Assembly (NCBI GenBank): GCA_021307315.1
Contig: JAJSPD010000011.1
Location: 992,001-1,056,000 of the forward strand
Origin: Bisporella sp. PMI_857
Taxonomy: Eukaryota > Ascomycota > Leotiomycetes > Helotiales > Helotiaceae
DNA length: 64,000 nucleotides
Direction of reading: 5' to 3'
The notes below the pieces were generated by a model. The model saw only the letters and a list, made by a program, of their open reading frames with translations. It had not been told where the DNA came from and did not search any database. The stretch's first letter is position 1. Each line of letters begins with the position of its first letter. Position numbers and translations under genes: made by a program. This document shows, one piece after another, positions 11,768-23,178 of the stretch.

Positions 11768-12156
11768 TTACTCTGATGGTTTGCTTATAGCCTGTAACCG
11801 ACCTTAACCGACCACAACTGTCACAATAGCTTAAAAAACGAAAACAAGTAATTAACAACTTAGAATTGCAAAGTAATAATATTATTAATTATACACTTGA
11901 AAAACAAACAATTTACAGTTAAGCTGTTTATATAAATACTTATTACTTTAACTTGCCTTGGCAGGCTCGTGTCACGTCTTTTCTTTAGAGCACACGTGAG
12001 CTATACTATAAATTGTTTGCTTTTCAAGTGTATAATTAATAATATTATTACTTTGCAATTCTAAGTTGTTAATTACTTGTTTTCGTTTTTTAAGCTATTG
12101 TGACAGTTGTGGTCGGTTAAGGTCGGTTACAGGCTATAAGCAAACCATCAGAGTAA
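11768..12156. repeat. Near-perfect inverted repeat, 152-bp arms, 85-bp spacer
   Basis: The left arm 11768..11919 (from ttactctgatggtttgc) is the reverse complement of 12005..12156 with only two mismatches read by eye, both transitions near the inner ends. The spacer holds a short Cys/Leu-like coding-poor stretch with cacgtgag. It contains no gene. It could be a foldback element or two LTR-like copies head to head; low divergence implies recent origin or gene conversion between arms. Confidence 0.85.
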
Positions 12157-12393
12157 CAAAGGCTAGCTGACAGCCAGCCGAAAGCTTACAGCCACTATAG
12201 AAGCGTATAGCCTAGACTACCGTGGGCTCCGACTAATAGCGGGGATGCTGAAGCCTAGAGCTCGGTGGCTCCGTAAGCCAAAGATACAGCACAGTTGAAA
12301 GATATAAGTAAAGGCTAGAGTTCTCTGGAGAAGGGCAAGCTTGAGTTTTTTGTCATGGATTAGGAAGCATACTCTTGATATCAATAAAACACT

Positions 12394-12535
12394 ATTGTCA
12401 CGGCTAGCACGTGGCCTGAGAGCTATACTTAGTCGAGAGCTTTCCAAAGCTCCACCTTTTCTCCTTAGTTTAGTATTTTCGTATTGAAGCACCTACAAAC
12501 TGCCCTTCCAGGCTTATAGGACCGTATTCGTGACA
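12394..12535 (+). repeat. Possible LTR-like fragment
   Basis: Starts tgtcacggc and ends near cgtgaca, resembling the termini of the element at 23179..23373 but with an imperfect right end. No target-site duplication was seen. The rest of 12157..12685 shows no supported gene. Confidence 0.3.
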
Positions 12536-12685
12536 ACTATTAGAATTAGTCACGTGTTATTATTTGCTATATTGCAATCACTCCTGTTGCCCTCCTTTTG
12601 TTACAGCTATTAAATCCGCTACGTAATAGTTATAAGCCGACCACCCAACGGGTGATCAGTGCAGTACGTCAACGATAAGTCGTCT

Positions 12686-15600
12686 TTACAATGAGCTTTC
12701 GTGTTCCTCAGTTCTAAAATGCTTGACTATAGCACCAGGCGACCCGTCACCCAAGCTCTCTCGGCGTCTCTTATGGGACCCTTGCTTGCTGAGCTCACAC
12801 TCGACCAGCCGCAATAATGGATCACCAATGTCCCTAGGGCAACCTGCAGTTATCGCCACAGCCAATTGCGCTAGGTCTTCTTCATTAGAAGAACAATTGA
12901 AAATGAGCTTCTCCGTCAAGGATGAGATAAACCCGGCTCTCTCTGGATCAGCCGCCAATTTAGCTTGGAGGGTTTTCAGCTCGGTACAATACGACGCCAG
13001 TAGCGACTCATCTGGGCGGGGTCTCGCGAGGTTCCCAAAGGCCACTAAGCCCTCTGAGTCTGTTACTTCTAGAGTTGGAACACTAAGGCTGGCGCCTGCT
13101 CGCAAGAACGCGTCCATAGTCCTGAGATAGCTGTCAAAACATTCAGAACCGAGAAATCTCGACAAGGATATATCTAAGAAGTGCGAGAAGACAGTATGCG
13201 CTCCTCGTCGATTCAAGAGAGGCTGATTGGGATACGCGCCGTGAGACAGCAGGAGGTCAAATAGGCCGTTATTTAGTGAGTCATTAAACCGTAGAGCAGG
13301 AAACATGAGGGGGCCCGATAGCATGTTAAAAACAGACATAACCCCTCGCGCGAAGATAACCCACGGCGAAACCGCGTCGGACAAGCCCGGTGCTGTAAGT
13401 GTAATATTAGGATCTCCCTGACGTCGAAGGATGATGTCGAGAATCCCTGGCACAGGAGCAGAGCTCTCACCACTGCCGATTGACATGGGCGTGAGCGCAG
13501 CATATAGTGGTGGCTCGTCGAACATGTCAAAAAATTCGGGCTCCTCTCGAAGCCTCTTGGCAATGTAAGGCGTGAAGTCGTGTCTAAGAAGCTCTTCGCG
13601 AAACAGTACTCTAGGGTCACAGTTTTCAGAGTTAAAGCCTCTGATAGTAACGTGACCGACGCGGACCATTTTGTCGACAGCTGCTTCATACTCATTGAGC
13701 AGCGCCGTTATCTGATGATAAGAGACTAGCTGATCCACCTTTAGTGCCTCCGAAGCATACATAAGGGCTTGGTTCAGATGTGAAATAAACGGGCCACTAT
13801 TTAATCCTAGACCTTGCCTCACGATTCCTGCAACAAGCGAGTGGTTTTGTCGTGTGGTTTTTAGGAAGCCCATATACGCAGTAGCAATAGAGGTGAAGCC
13901 ATTGTAGTCTGCCGGAAGCTTTCCGCGCAGATAATCCCCCATATCTTTTGTTAAGATGAAATCTTTCACCGTTCTGTGGAGGAACTCGACCCGCTGATTT
14001 ACGAGTTTAAGTAAGCCCTTTGTCCTATCGTTAATACCGCGGCTGATTTGCTCCCTCTGCTCTGACATAAGTTCGAGCGGTCTGGCCCCTATGGGACAGT
14101 AATAAGCGTAATTGCGCTCCTCGAACTCTTTCTCCACCTGCCAATACAAGTCGATGTGAAGAGGCTCTAACGCGTAAGCGGCGGTTTGCAAAACACCCGC
14201 CATCTTGGGTTGGTCGATCGGGGCTACGCTTTGCAAAATGTGCTTGAACAGTTGTTCCAGGTCCCTCGGTAATCCACTAAGACGTTTATACAGATCTGCA
14301 ATCATAATACCGGCAGAGAGGTCTTCTTGCAACAACCTTGTAACGAAAAAGGCCCAGAGGAAAACACCATCAGCATTAGCTGCGATCTGTTCCACAAGCT
14401 TGGCCTTCTCAGCGCCTGCCTCTTTGGAAGCCTCGGCCCCCCATCTGGGGTGATCTTGAAGCTGATCACTCACAAATCCCCAGATGTCGTTTCGAGTCAG
14501 CTCATGAATGTCCAGTCTCTTTTTACTGTCTCCCCCAAAGTTATTCTCAAAAACGGCCCAGGGGCGACTAGAGAGACACATTTTAATGTGAGGAGAACTT
14601 GCCATGTCACGAAGAACGTTGCAAAGCTCGATATGGTCGCTGTTATACTCATCGAGCCCATCTATGAAGAAGCATATCTTTAGCGGCATGTCCTTAGCCG
14701 ATGCTAGTGCTCGAAGTGCACCCATAAGTTCAGTCACGGACCATGGCTCTGCAGCAGTCTGCCACTGTCCGACCTTGGCGGCCGCCCAGCGATTGGGACT
14801 GATCAGTGGGATAACGGAGGGATGCTTGCGGAGAACATCGAAGAGTAAAGACTGAAGCAGCCCCTGCCATGACTTTTGGATCGCCGTACCTGCGATCCAG
14901 AAAAAATGCGCTGCAACAGCAAGTGTATCTGCTGAGCCGGACCAGCTGGCTAATAACTCCTTTGTCTGGCTATGGCTTGAGATGAATTTCATAAAAGTGG
15001 ATTTCCCGGATCCCGGTTTGCCTGAGACCCAGAAGATGCCGCTCCCCCAGCGAAACCATTGGGATAGGCGTGAGTCGAAGGCCCATTGGAAAGTATCCTT
15101 GTGTGCTTGCGGGACCGAGCCATGCCGAACGGGTCGGCTGTCGTAGTTCAGACTGGCGACAATCTTATCTGCGAAGATATTGCTCTCTGCTTCAGCCAGG
15201 CTGCCCAACCGAACCATGAACAGTTGGATTTCAGTCTCCGTGAAGGCTGCGGGGGACTTCACGCCCAAACCCTCCGTGCCTCTTCCCATTTCTTGTCTGA
15301 GATCATCTAGGTCCCGAGACACGGAATCGATTCGAGATTCGAGCTCCGGTCTACCATATCGTTTGGCATCCGTCAGTGATTCCACAGTCTTGCTGAGTTC
15401 TGTTATCCGAGAGCTAACACCGTACATTAGTGTCCTCCAATCCACATATGTCAATAAGCCACGATGCGCACCTGACAATGGAGCTAACGTGAATGGTCAC
15501 TGCTCTGGAAAACCACTCTACTTTCTTCTCATTGAATCCGCCTCCAAGTGCGGATCTCGACCAGTCTTTTCTCTCCGTCTTGATATGGAATCTTTCTCGT

Positions 15601-15920
15601 CCAGGGAAGTCCTGTAGCTTGTTTTCGACTTCCTTTAGCAGGCTCCCAGAGTCTTCGAGGCAAGAAAAGGCAAGCCCATGCAATGCCAGTGCATCGCTCG
15701 ACGGCCGCGATGCACCTGCGGAAAGTTGCTGCTTCACAGATCCATCCAAGGTAGAGAGCGTGAGTCTCCGTGTTCTAAGTGTTTCAACGGTGGAGTGATC
15801 CTCCTCACCATCGAGCGACGACTGGTTCTGGGACTTGTTGGAGGTCGAAACCAGCTCTGCGCTACACGCAACGACGGCAAGGATGGCGTTTGCGACATTA
15901 AGCGCCGAGATGGCATCCAT
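12686..15920 (-). CDS. NACHT-domain STAND protein (NLR-like)
   Basis: Two exons (15920..15472 and 15413..12686) join across a 58-bp intron with an ACTAAT branch site, giving about 1058 aa. The N-terminal 150 or so residues resemble the helical fungal N-terminal domain of STAND proteins, followed by a coiled stretch. The NTPase has Walker A GKPGSGKST near residue 284 and Walker B FFIDGLDEY near residue 402, as in fungal NACHT proteins of the GPIID type. The C-terminal 500 residues are helical; no clear ankyrin, WD40 or TPR series was recognised. Such proteins act as self/non-self or stress receptors that oligomerise on nucleotide exchange. The frame is intact. Start chosen at the first ATG (MDAISALN). 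Confidence 0.85.
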
Positions 15921-17456
15921 AATGGAAATGTCAGAGCTGGAACCAACAGTGTCAGGGAAATCTAGCTCCAACAAAGGCGGCCTCGGCGGAGCAACGTTGC
16001 ACTTGAGAATAAGGCTCGAGAGGGATAAACAGTCATATTAGAGCCCTCAAAGCCTCCTAGTCGCCGCTACTAGGATTAATTAGGCCAGGATATATCACGA
16101 TATGTGATAGAATCAATGGCGTATAATTAGTTGAGTTGAGGATACAAAACTGTGGCAGGATCCCTCTAATAAGCAACCGGTCACGCCTGAGTGTTGGTCT
16201 CCCTGGCACGGCGTAATCTCAGCGTCACATCGCGCTGTCGGGGAAAACCAATTCGGGGACACGGTTAGAGCGGCTAACACTAGCGCCAACACACCAAAAG
16301 TTACGGCATGCTGCTTTTATTCTGCTGGCGCAAGATTATTAAAAATCGTATATCGCGATTTCGCACAACTTTACAACCCAGCTTTTATACTAAATCACAA
16401 AGAAAAATTTCGAGCTTAATTTATTAAAATTTGATTGTTTTGATATGCATTTTATAATGATATTTGTTTTAAAAAAAAAAATTTAAAATAATATCGGGTT
16501 TAACATATTTTGTTTAGTGCAACAACAAAGCAAATTCTGAAAAGCAGAAAAGCGTACACGTAAATATCACTTCACTATCTCGACGGAGGAAACAGTGGGG
16601 ACTCTAATGGTCGCCTTTTTAACTGTACCCAACTATTCGCAGCTATTCACATATTAGCCAAGATAACATATGGGGTCATTATTTGTTTTCAACAATTCAT
16701 CATCCTTGACCACAGTTGTTGCCATTAAAACGGCTTTTCCTGCTTGTGGCGGCGGTTCCCGCTATAAATGCCCTCATTGCACAACATCTTTTTCCTGCAC
16801 TAATTCAATTACCATACGGTTTCCGTCGTGACAAAGCTCGAGGTAAGTCACGATAAATGACCTGTAGAAACGGATAGATAGTACAATATAATAGATGATC
16901 GCAATCACAAGCGGTTTGTTAGTGATGTGTGGACGTAACTTTTTTGCACTGACTATGCTCCAAGGATGTGAGGAACCGAAACCCCGCAAGATATGTACTT
17001 TGAGGGCTTTGCACCAGTGGGGGTGATTTAGGTTCTTACGGCCACGCTCACTATGTGCAATCTTGGTAAAATAACTAATAGTACAAGCAGTCTCGCGTCT
17101 ACATAATCTTCATGCTCGTCGAGAACTACCAATATAGAAACAGAAGATCTTTGTTGGTAGCTATTTGTATGTAGTTATGATCATGTGACTAGGACCTGAA
17201 GCAGTGGGACTTCGATCTCACTCAACTCTGTAGAATTAGGGCTGTAGAATCGAATCAAGGAACCACAATCGCACCAGCAAGAGCGTAGTTAATAGCCACT
17301 ACGCCTTTTGCTACGTGATGGGTATCCGAAAATCTTGTTGCATTACTCTACTAACTCTAAATCTGGTTACCACGGTCTCTCTGATATTAGGGTTGTCTTT
17401 CTGTGTTTCACAAAAGCCGAGACAAACAGCTCCAAAGCTCGACCGTATTCTCTATG
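15921..17456. other. Intergenic with AT-rich repeat copy
   Basis: No gene supported. About 16300..16660 is AT-rich. Its right part (from about 16500) resembles 31900..32075: both carry a gtttagtgcaacaacaaagc-like block, an aaaagcagaaaa-like block and ctaatggtcg followed by a ttttaact block. This suggests two degraded copies of one transposon end. Confidence 0.45.
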
Positions 17457-18146
17457 TTATCCCTGACACGACTCGAAATGTTGGTAAAATCTAGCAATTG
17501 GTCGATTGTCTGTGATATTATCATGATTTGCGAGTCCATCTGCGCAATGGACTGTATGCTCGTATTTGCTAATGTGGGTGTCGATAGGTGTGTGACGTAT
17601 CCTCGATCGATGCAATTTCTTCCATGTATATGCGCAGTGAACCCAGTGGTACTCGATGGATACGAAAATTGGATTTGACCCTCCGTTTTGCTTAATGATA
17701 TCTTTGGAGATTTCATGTCTGCCCGCCTCATCTGCATACCAGTGCCAATCCCTCAGCTTCAAAAATTCTTCTTCTAGTTCGGCGTCATAGCACTCTCTAG
17801 GCACCCATGCCCCAGCTATGAAGTCAAGGATGCAATTATTGCTAACTGCCTCCTCCGATGTGTTACCGCAATGCTTCCATTGGAGAGGTCGGGAATGCTG
17901 AAGACTGAAGCCCTCAATCTTAGCTTTGCGAATGTACTGGACGGACCCGATCACTCCCATGAATAAAACGGCAGCAAGAACCAAAAATACAACCCGTTGT
18001 GTTCTTCTTGATCCAGATTTGGGTAGCTGTTTTAACTCCTGTACTATGTCTACCAATGCGCCATCCGTTGAATTCACACGGGTGTGGTGGTTTTGGACCT
18101 GTAAGGGAGGCAGAGGTTGAAGCAAGTTCCTCGCGGCTTGGTCCAT
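17457..18146 (-). CDS. UstYa/DUF3328-related protein
   Basis: Single frame of 229 aa, start ATG 18146. One hydrophobic helix (VVFLVLAAVLFMGVIGSVQY, residues about 50-69) follows a hydrophilic N-terminus, giving a type II membrane layout. The lumenal part has WKHCGNTSEEA, WVPRECYDAELEEEFL and RDWHWY, then two HxxHC motifs: HWVHC in EYHWVHCAYTWKKLHR and HTVHC near the C-terminus. Paired HxxHC motifs are the hallmark of UstYa-type oxidases that cyclise or otherwise oxidise dikaritin peptides. This protein belongs to a divergent subgroup of that kind whose activity is not established. It lies downstream of the repeat precursor gene on the same strand, with the second HxxHC gene on the other side. 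Confidence 0.7.
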   Translation of the reverse strand: MDQAARNLLQPLPPLQVQNHHTRVNSTDGALVDIVQELKQLPKSGSRRTQRVVFLVLAAVLFMGVIGSVQYIRKAKIEGFSLQHSRPLQWKHCGNTSEEAVSNNCILDFIAGAWVPRECYDAELEEEFLKLRDWHWYADEAGRHEISKDIIKQNGGSNPIFVSIEYHWVHCAYTWKKLHRSRIRHTPIDTHISKYEHTVHCADGLANHDNITDNRPIARFYQHFESCQG

Positions 18147-19321
18147 CGCTGAGAATATCGAAACTGTGGTCTAGAAAGGCAGATTTGGGATATCGGCGCT
18201 CGCGGAAGTTGGTGGGGCAGGCCTCGGACAAGAGTAGTGCGATGTTAAGGCTGCTCGATGGGTATTCAAACCAGTGAACAGTGCCTTACCAAGGCTTCAA
18301 TCAGCCCCTAACTATGGCACAATGTGATGGCAGAGATGCAAACTGCTGAATAGACAACTAAAACCACAATGAAAGAGTGTCTTTGGCCATGTGATGACAT
18401 TCTCACCCACCTTGTAGTGCTTCCGCTAGAGCATTTTGCATATGTGACAGTCGCCCGCAGATTCTCTGTGCTTGTAAAAACCAGGCCTTTCCTAATCAAG
18501 CAATATCTGCGCTCTCATAGCCCATACAGAGCCTGAAGAGTCACCTTTCCCGAATTTGCTTGAGGGGGAAATGTGACTCGAAATTGAGGATGGCTATAAT
18601 ACGATCTGGGATCGGCTATAATCCTAGTGAGAACGCCACTTGCTGGCGGTCGATCCGAAGAAGGTACATTTTGTAGAGCGGGGCAGCAAGAAGCTTGGCG
18701 ATGGAGGTTAAGGCCAAGGAATGCGTAGGTTGTAACCACAGTAGCCCCGTTCGCCGCAACCATGAAAGCTCGTATAGAGTAGGATCAACTGACACCTGTA
18801 TTCTAGTTGGTGTCGGTGACCCAGTTGTTCAATAGTCAGCCCGCTTAATCCTTCCGTCTCTGCCTGGGTGCAGATTAATCTCCAGACCTTGACCTTGTAA
18901 GCTGCTGATATAGTCGAATTTCCGCCATCATACGGCGGCAATGGCATACAACGTCCGTGTGTTTAACCACTCAGTTGAACAGCGACGCGCGGTCTGACAT
19001 GATCTTCATCACTCTCGGCGAATAATTCATCAGGGCTTGGAGTTTGAAGGTTACACTGAAGCTTAGCGCTAGGGCTGGTGAGATGCCGAGCGCCTTCCAC
19101 CGTAGGGATCAAAGGGGGGAAGGGCGGCGGCGAGGTAAGCCCTCACTTCTCCATGAGCAGATCTGAAAATATACTTGTTTTTTTATCTAGAGCACTATTT
19201 GTTTTATTCAGAGCACTATTATCTAACTACAAACAGCCACTTAAAGTAATGTGTATGAGCTAAGAAAGTTTGGTCTGGATAGTCCCAGTGTTCTGAGTTT
19301 TCTTGGTCTTTACAAAGTGGC
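18147..19321. other. Intergenic between UstYa-like gene and precursor gene
   Basis: Minus-strand frames near 18231..17920 and 18947..18515 lack recognisable domains. A possible extra 5' exon of the UstYa-like gene around 18231 could not be joined in phase. Confidence 0.35.
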
Positions 19322-19850
19322 TTACACATCCTCGGCACGATTAAGAATGGCCACACCTAAAAACTTGTTAACTCCAAAATCTTGGATATGGCGAGTAAAC
19401 CAGGTTTCGATCTTACCTCCAGGACCAGTGTATCCTTCGACCTCATTCTCGCCGCGATTAAGAATGGCTACGCCTATAAAGATTTACTATCTGAGGAAAT
19501 CCTAGATGCGCCAAGTATATTGGCTTTGTTCTTACCTCCAGGACCAGTGTATCCTTCGACCTTATTCTCGCCGCGGTTGAGAATGGCCACACCTATAAAA
19601 ACTTGTTAACTCCAAAATCTTGGATGCGGCGAGTAAACTAGGTTTCGATCTTACCTCCAGGACCAGTGTATCCTTCGACCACATACTCGCCGCGATTATG
19701 AATGCTGATGTCTATAAGTATTCGTTAACTCCAATATACTAGATATATAAAGTTACTCGAGTTCCTCAACTCACCTTCTGCCGGGATTGCCCGAGCCGTT
19801 ACAGTCGAGACGATGCTTGCAATGCAGAGCAAGAACTTTGTGTAGCGCAT
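19322..19850 (-). CDS. Secreted repeat precursor, RiPP-like (dikaritin type), one repeat per exon
   Basis: Five exons (19850..19775, 19711..19655, 19592..19536, 19473..19417, 19356..19322) separated by 60-63-bp introns with GTGAGT or GTAAG donors and TAG acceptors give a 93-aa protein. Exon 1 encodes a signal peptide (MRYTKFLLCIASIVSTVTA, then RAIPAE). Exons 2-4 are each exactly 57 nt, bounded by phase-1 introns, and encode near-identical 19-residue units; the consensus is GVAILNRGENKVEGYTGPG, with variation only before VEGY and in the first copy. Exon 5 encodes a partial unit and the stop. Signal peptide plus perfect tandem repeats with one Tyr in the invariant EGYTGPG block is the architecture of UstA-like precursors, and two UstYa-type genes flank it. 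No Lys-Arg Kex2 site separates the units; the only repeated basic residue is Arg in LNRGE. The precursor role is inferred from architecture and context. Confidence 0.75.
19357..19711 (-). repeat. Tandem exon-intron duplication units
   Basis: The repeated DNA unit of about 119 bp includes both the 57-nt exon and the following intron. Introns 2 and 4 are nearly identical (gtaagatcgaaacct, attttggagttaacaag) while intron 3 has diverged, so the array grew by duplication of exon plus intron. Confidence 0.85.
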
Positions 19851-20090
19851 TTTTAAACTCTTTGAGAGAATGGAAGTGACAAATTTATTCTCAAACTTGG
19901 AAAGTGTACAGACTGATTTGCTGGAAATGCTTCGGGAGTTAATAACTAAATTTGAAGAGTTGGAGAAGCAGCCTCTTTTGTATATAGGGGGCCGTATTTT
20001 GAGCCAGACACAAAGGCTGTCAGCAGATATCACAATCAGCATAAGCTGCAGGCCCCAAGCGAGCTGTGCCTCTGAACTACAGCGTTACTC

Positions 20091-20960
20091 CAGCCCTGGT
20101 GAATAACAATCAGCCTACAAAAGATTCGTTCAAAGGTCATGATTCGTACTAGCAGGAACCTACCTCGCTTAGCATTTAGCACAGCAACAGACAGCGCTAT
20201 AAGCTATTTATAGGGTTTTAATATCTAAAATTTAGGAATAGGGCAGCTATAGTATCACTGTAGCATCACTGTAGCAAGTATAGCTTACAACGCTATCCGT
20301 TGCTATGCTAAATGTTTAGCGAGGTCGGCTCCTGCTAGTACGACTCATGACTTTTGAACGCATCCTTTATAACACGCTTAGCTTTGTGGACCGACTACTA
20401 CTGCACAGCCCTGACCGCATAGCAGAGCGTCTGCAGCTGCTGGAGTGCTACTGTATTACCCAACTCATTATATGCCACCTGTACGCCACGAGTTGGAGTT
20501 GGCTGGTTTGGCGCGCCTTTATTCGCTATCACTTAACTTAACAGCATAATACAATGCCATGCCGAATCCTTCAGTTGGATGGAAGGCTAGGTTGGTACCT
20601 TTATTCGCTACCGATTAACTTAACAGCACGATACAATTCTACGCCGAAACCTTCAGTTGGATGGAGGGCTGGCTTGGTGCTTTTATTCGCTACCGGCAGG
20701 CTGGATATAAGCCTCGTCTCAGATGAGTCGTCTGAGGTATAAGAGCATGCTCCCCTTGCTAGCGTTAGCAATATCTCACTGGGACGTGGGAATAAGCACT
20801 AAGGAGTAAGCACTAAGTCTTCAGGGTTGCTGGCCTTATTGCTTGTTGCTAGCCAGGCCCGGTTCTATCTTGGCAAGTGGCCACCCCTGCTAGCGCGAAT
20901 CATGACTTTTGAACGAATCATTTGTAGCGAGTAATGACCAGCTCTGGTGAGTAATAATCA
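20091..20960. repeat. Nested foldback/MITE-like elements
   Basis: Outer inverted repeats (20091..20156 and 20886..20960) share gattcgttcaaaggtcatga-like and gctagcagg blocks. Inside, 20138..20350 has its own inverted ends of about 55 bp (tcatgattcgtactagcagg against its complement). Internal DNA has no coding capacity. The set lies between the precursor gene and the second UstYa gene. Confidence 0.65.
20499..20695 (+). repeat. Tandem repeat, period about 85 bp
   Basis: Two full copies and a partial third of a unit containing ttattcgct, cttaacttaacagca and ccttcagttggatgga, diverged by several bases. Located inside the foldback region. Confidence 0.6.
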
Positions 20961-21518
20961 GCCCTAGTGTGAATAGCGATCACAGTCTTAGCGGTCCAAA
21001 TGCCCTGATTGACTAATATCCCAGTGTGCTCTACCTGCATGACGTACAACGCCTTATCCCTTCACGCTTGCACGCATCGCGCCTCCCTTGTACCACCAAT
21101 ACTTCACAAGTATTGTAAAGGCTCCAGCGAGATCCACGGGCTGGCACAGTTAGCAAGGAGAAAAAGGTAGGTTAGTTAGGTGGCCAGACCCTCAAAATGG
21201 ACACCGCTCATTCAGCGGATTTTACGAGGGTACAATATTTAGTGGGAAGCACACTATCAGCAGTATTCGCTAGACCGCAGTAGAGTCGAGTAGGACATAT
21301 CAGAACCGAGGCTGGGCGGCACGCTTACTCCCAAACTCCCTACCTCGCCACGTTTTTGTCAGTGATAGTGAACAAGAGCGGAAGAGGATCTAAGGCTCTG
21401 AGGTCCTGCTGTCTGTGTCCACACCGAACCACCTGGCGAGCTTTTGCAACGCCTAGCAAACTACACTTTGTGACAAAGCTACTCTGTGTGAACGCCTTGT
21501 CTATCTTTCCTTCCAGTC
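20961..21518. other. Intergenic upstream of second UstYa gene
   Basis: No coding signal. It probably carries the promoter of the gene at 21519. Confidence 0.4.
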
Positions 21519-22567
21519 ATGGCGGCAACCTTAGAAGGCTCGAAATACCAGCTTGTAAATGGAGTTGACTCTTACTCTTACAGCGACGAAAGTAGTGTTG
21601 ATTATACAAGCAAGCTGCCATATCCAACGTCGCCATACAAAAGGATCCTTCAGAACTTGTGCCTTCACAATAACCACAGATGCCCCGAGACACCCAAAAG
21701 GCGTTTACTATCCCCACATCTCATAATCACACTGGTGAACGCTGTTCTCTTTTCCGCTTCACTTGCCATGCTCCTTTTCTCCCACCACTACGTTAGGAGT
21801 CTAGAGAGAAATGCCAGCAACCGCCTTGTCGGGATGACAAGTGCCTATAGTAAAATCCCCTTCTTCTAGCCGTTCCATGTCAGGAAGATCTCAACGATTA
21901 CCGCACTAATCTCTACACAGCGCCGCTTTTTGATAAGCTCACAATAAATCTTGCAACTCGGACTACAAATGGATCATTTTGGCCGCAAAACCCCCCATCG
22001 ATATACCAGCTACCACCATCACCTGAAGCAGACGCGGCATGGTCCCGGCTTGCCGATACCCATAGCATCGCCATCAGCGACTCTGAAGTGCGGAAGCTTG
22101 GCAGAGATCCGGCCGAGCTCTGGAGCTATCCGTCCTCGTACCACATTCCGGGGCATTCACCCGATCATCAGTACAAGCTTTACATGGCACTACCCAACGT
22201 CTTCCACCAAATTCACTGCCTTGATATCTTCCGCAAACTCGCCCATCCCGCTTATTACGGCGAGTTCTGGACACACACCTCCAAGTTCCCATTCCAGGAA
22301 CACGTCGGGCATTGCCAGTACTTGCTTCTGCAGACCATCATGTGCCATTCAGATCTTGAAGTCGTTACATTTAATAAGGTGAAGGGAACTCTTGGACCGT
22401 TCCCAGAGTTCAGTGTGGAGCAGAAGTGCAGAGATTTCGACAGCATATTAAGATGGAAAGAGGCCAATCAAGTTAACGTGACGGATGAAGAGTGGAAGGA
22501 GATCTTGGTGACGCCAGAGGGCATTCGTGAGTTGGAAGCGGAGGGCAGGACAGTGCCTTTTGCATAG
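21519..22567 (+). CDS. UstYa-like oxidase (DUF3328), likely peptide-cyclising
   Basis: Two exons (21519..21849 and 21921..22567) join across a 71-bp intron (GTAAAA, branch CACTAAT, ACACAG) to give 325 aa. A single membrane helix (LIITLVNAVLFSASLAMLLF, residues about 68-87) follows a hydrophilic cytosolic N-terminus. The lumenal domain has the usual PPSPEADAAWSRL block and both UstYa motifs, HQIHC in NVFHQIHCLDIFRK and HVGHC in FQEHVGHCQYLLLQTIMC. Family members oxidise dikaritin core peptides, including ether or C-C crosslinks at Tyr. The frame is intact. It faces away from the repeat precursor and makes the second HxxHC gene of the putative RiPP cluster. Confidence 0.88.
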
Positions 22568-22675
22568 CAGAGACTTAGTGGTAGTTTATCTCACTACTAG
22601 ATATTTTATATAATATAAGGTATCAATTGTTGCAAGTGCAAGTCTCTCTTCAAAATCAAAATAAGCAAACCCGCT

Positions 22676-23030
22676 TCATGTTTTAATGGCGAAGACAGCC
22701 CGAACCTCCAAGTTTTGGATTTGATTCTCGACAAGCCCTTCGCCTAGCCTTTTATTCGTCTCTATTATCAACTTATACAGGGCATCGTCGCCGACGTCTT
22801 CGCTACCTTCCAAGTCAAAGTCGCGTCGGTCGGCATCCCAGAAGAAGGACCCTCCTGGTATACTTTCAAACTCCCACGGCTGCGAGGGCGCCGACTGCAT
22901 ATCCGGTTGCGGGTTGGCGATTATCAACAGAACTTTCACATTGAAGAAATAGTGAAATAGCTTGCCGAGAGTCCCGGCGGCCTCTCTCCGAAGTAGCGCT
23001 TCCGGCACGGCGATGCACCTACGTCAACGC
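22676..23030 (-). pseudogene. Unknown fragment, probably 5'-truncated
   Basis: A clean minus-strand frame of about 118 residues (VPEALLRREAAGTLGKLFHYFF, then WEFESIPGGSFFWDAD, ending VRAVFAIKT). No family recognised and no good ATG-led start. A splice-like site near 23020 and the LTR beginning at 23179 suggest the 5' part was lost or displaced. Confidence 0.35.
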
Positions 23031-23178
23031 TACAGCTGCTTCCTCGGAAGGGCAGAAGCAGAGATTGTCCCCACAGCCGCAGCTAGGCAGGCTGCATTCT
23101 ACAGGCGTGTCAAAGGAAACTCCTGATTGATAATGTTGAAATTAGATGTTCTCGTAACACTTCGATTCTATATCTGGG

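Noticed and set aside
12217..12492. 91-aa minus-strand frame
   Set aside because: It overlaps the LTR-like fragment and lacks coding character.
18147..18231. Extra 5' exon for the UstYa-like gene starting at ATG 18231
   Set aside because: The polypyrimidine stretch and cttacag look like an acceptor, but no donor gives the required phase; the single-frame start at 18146 is simpler.
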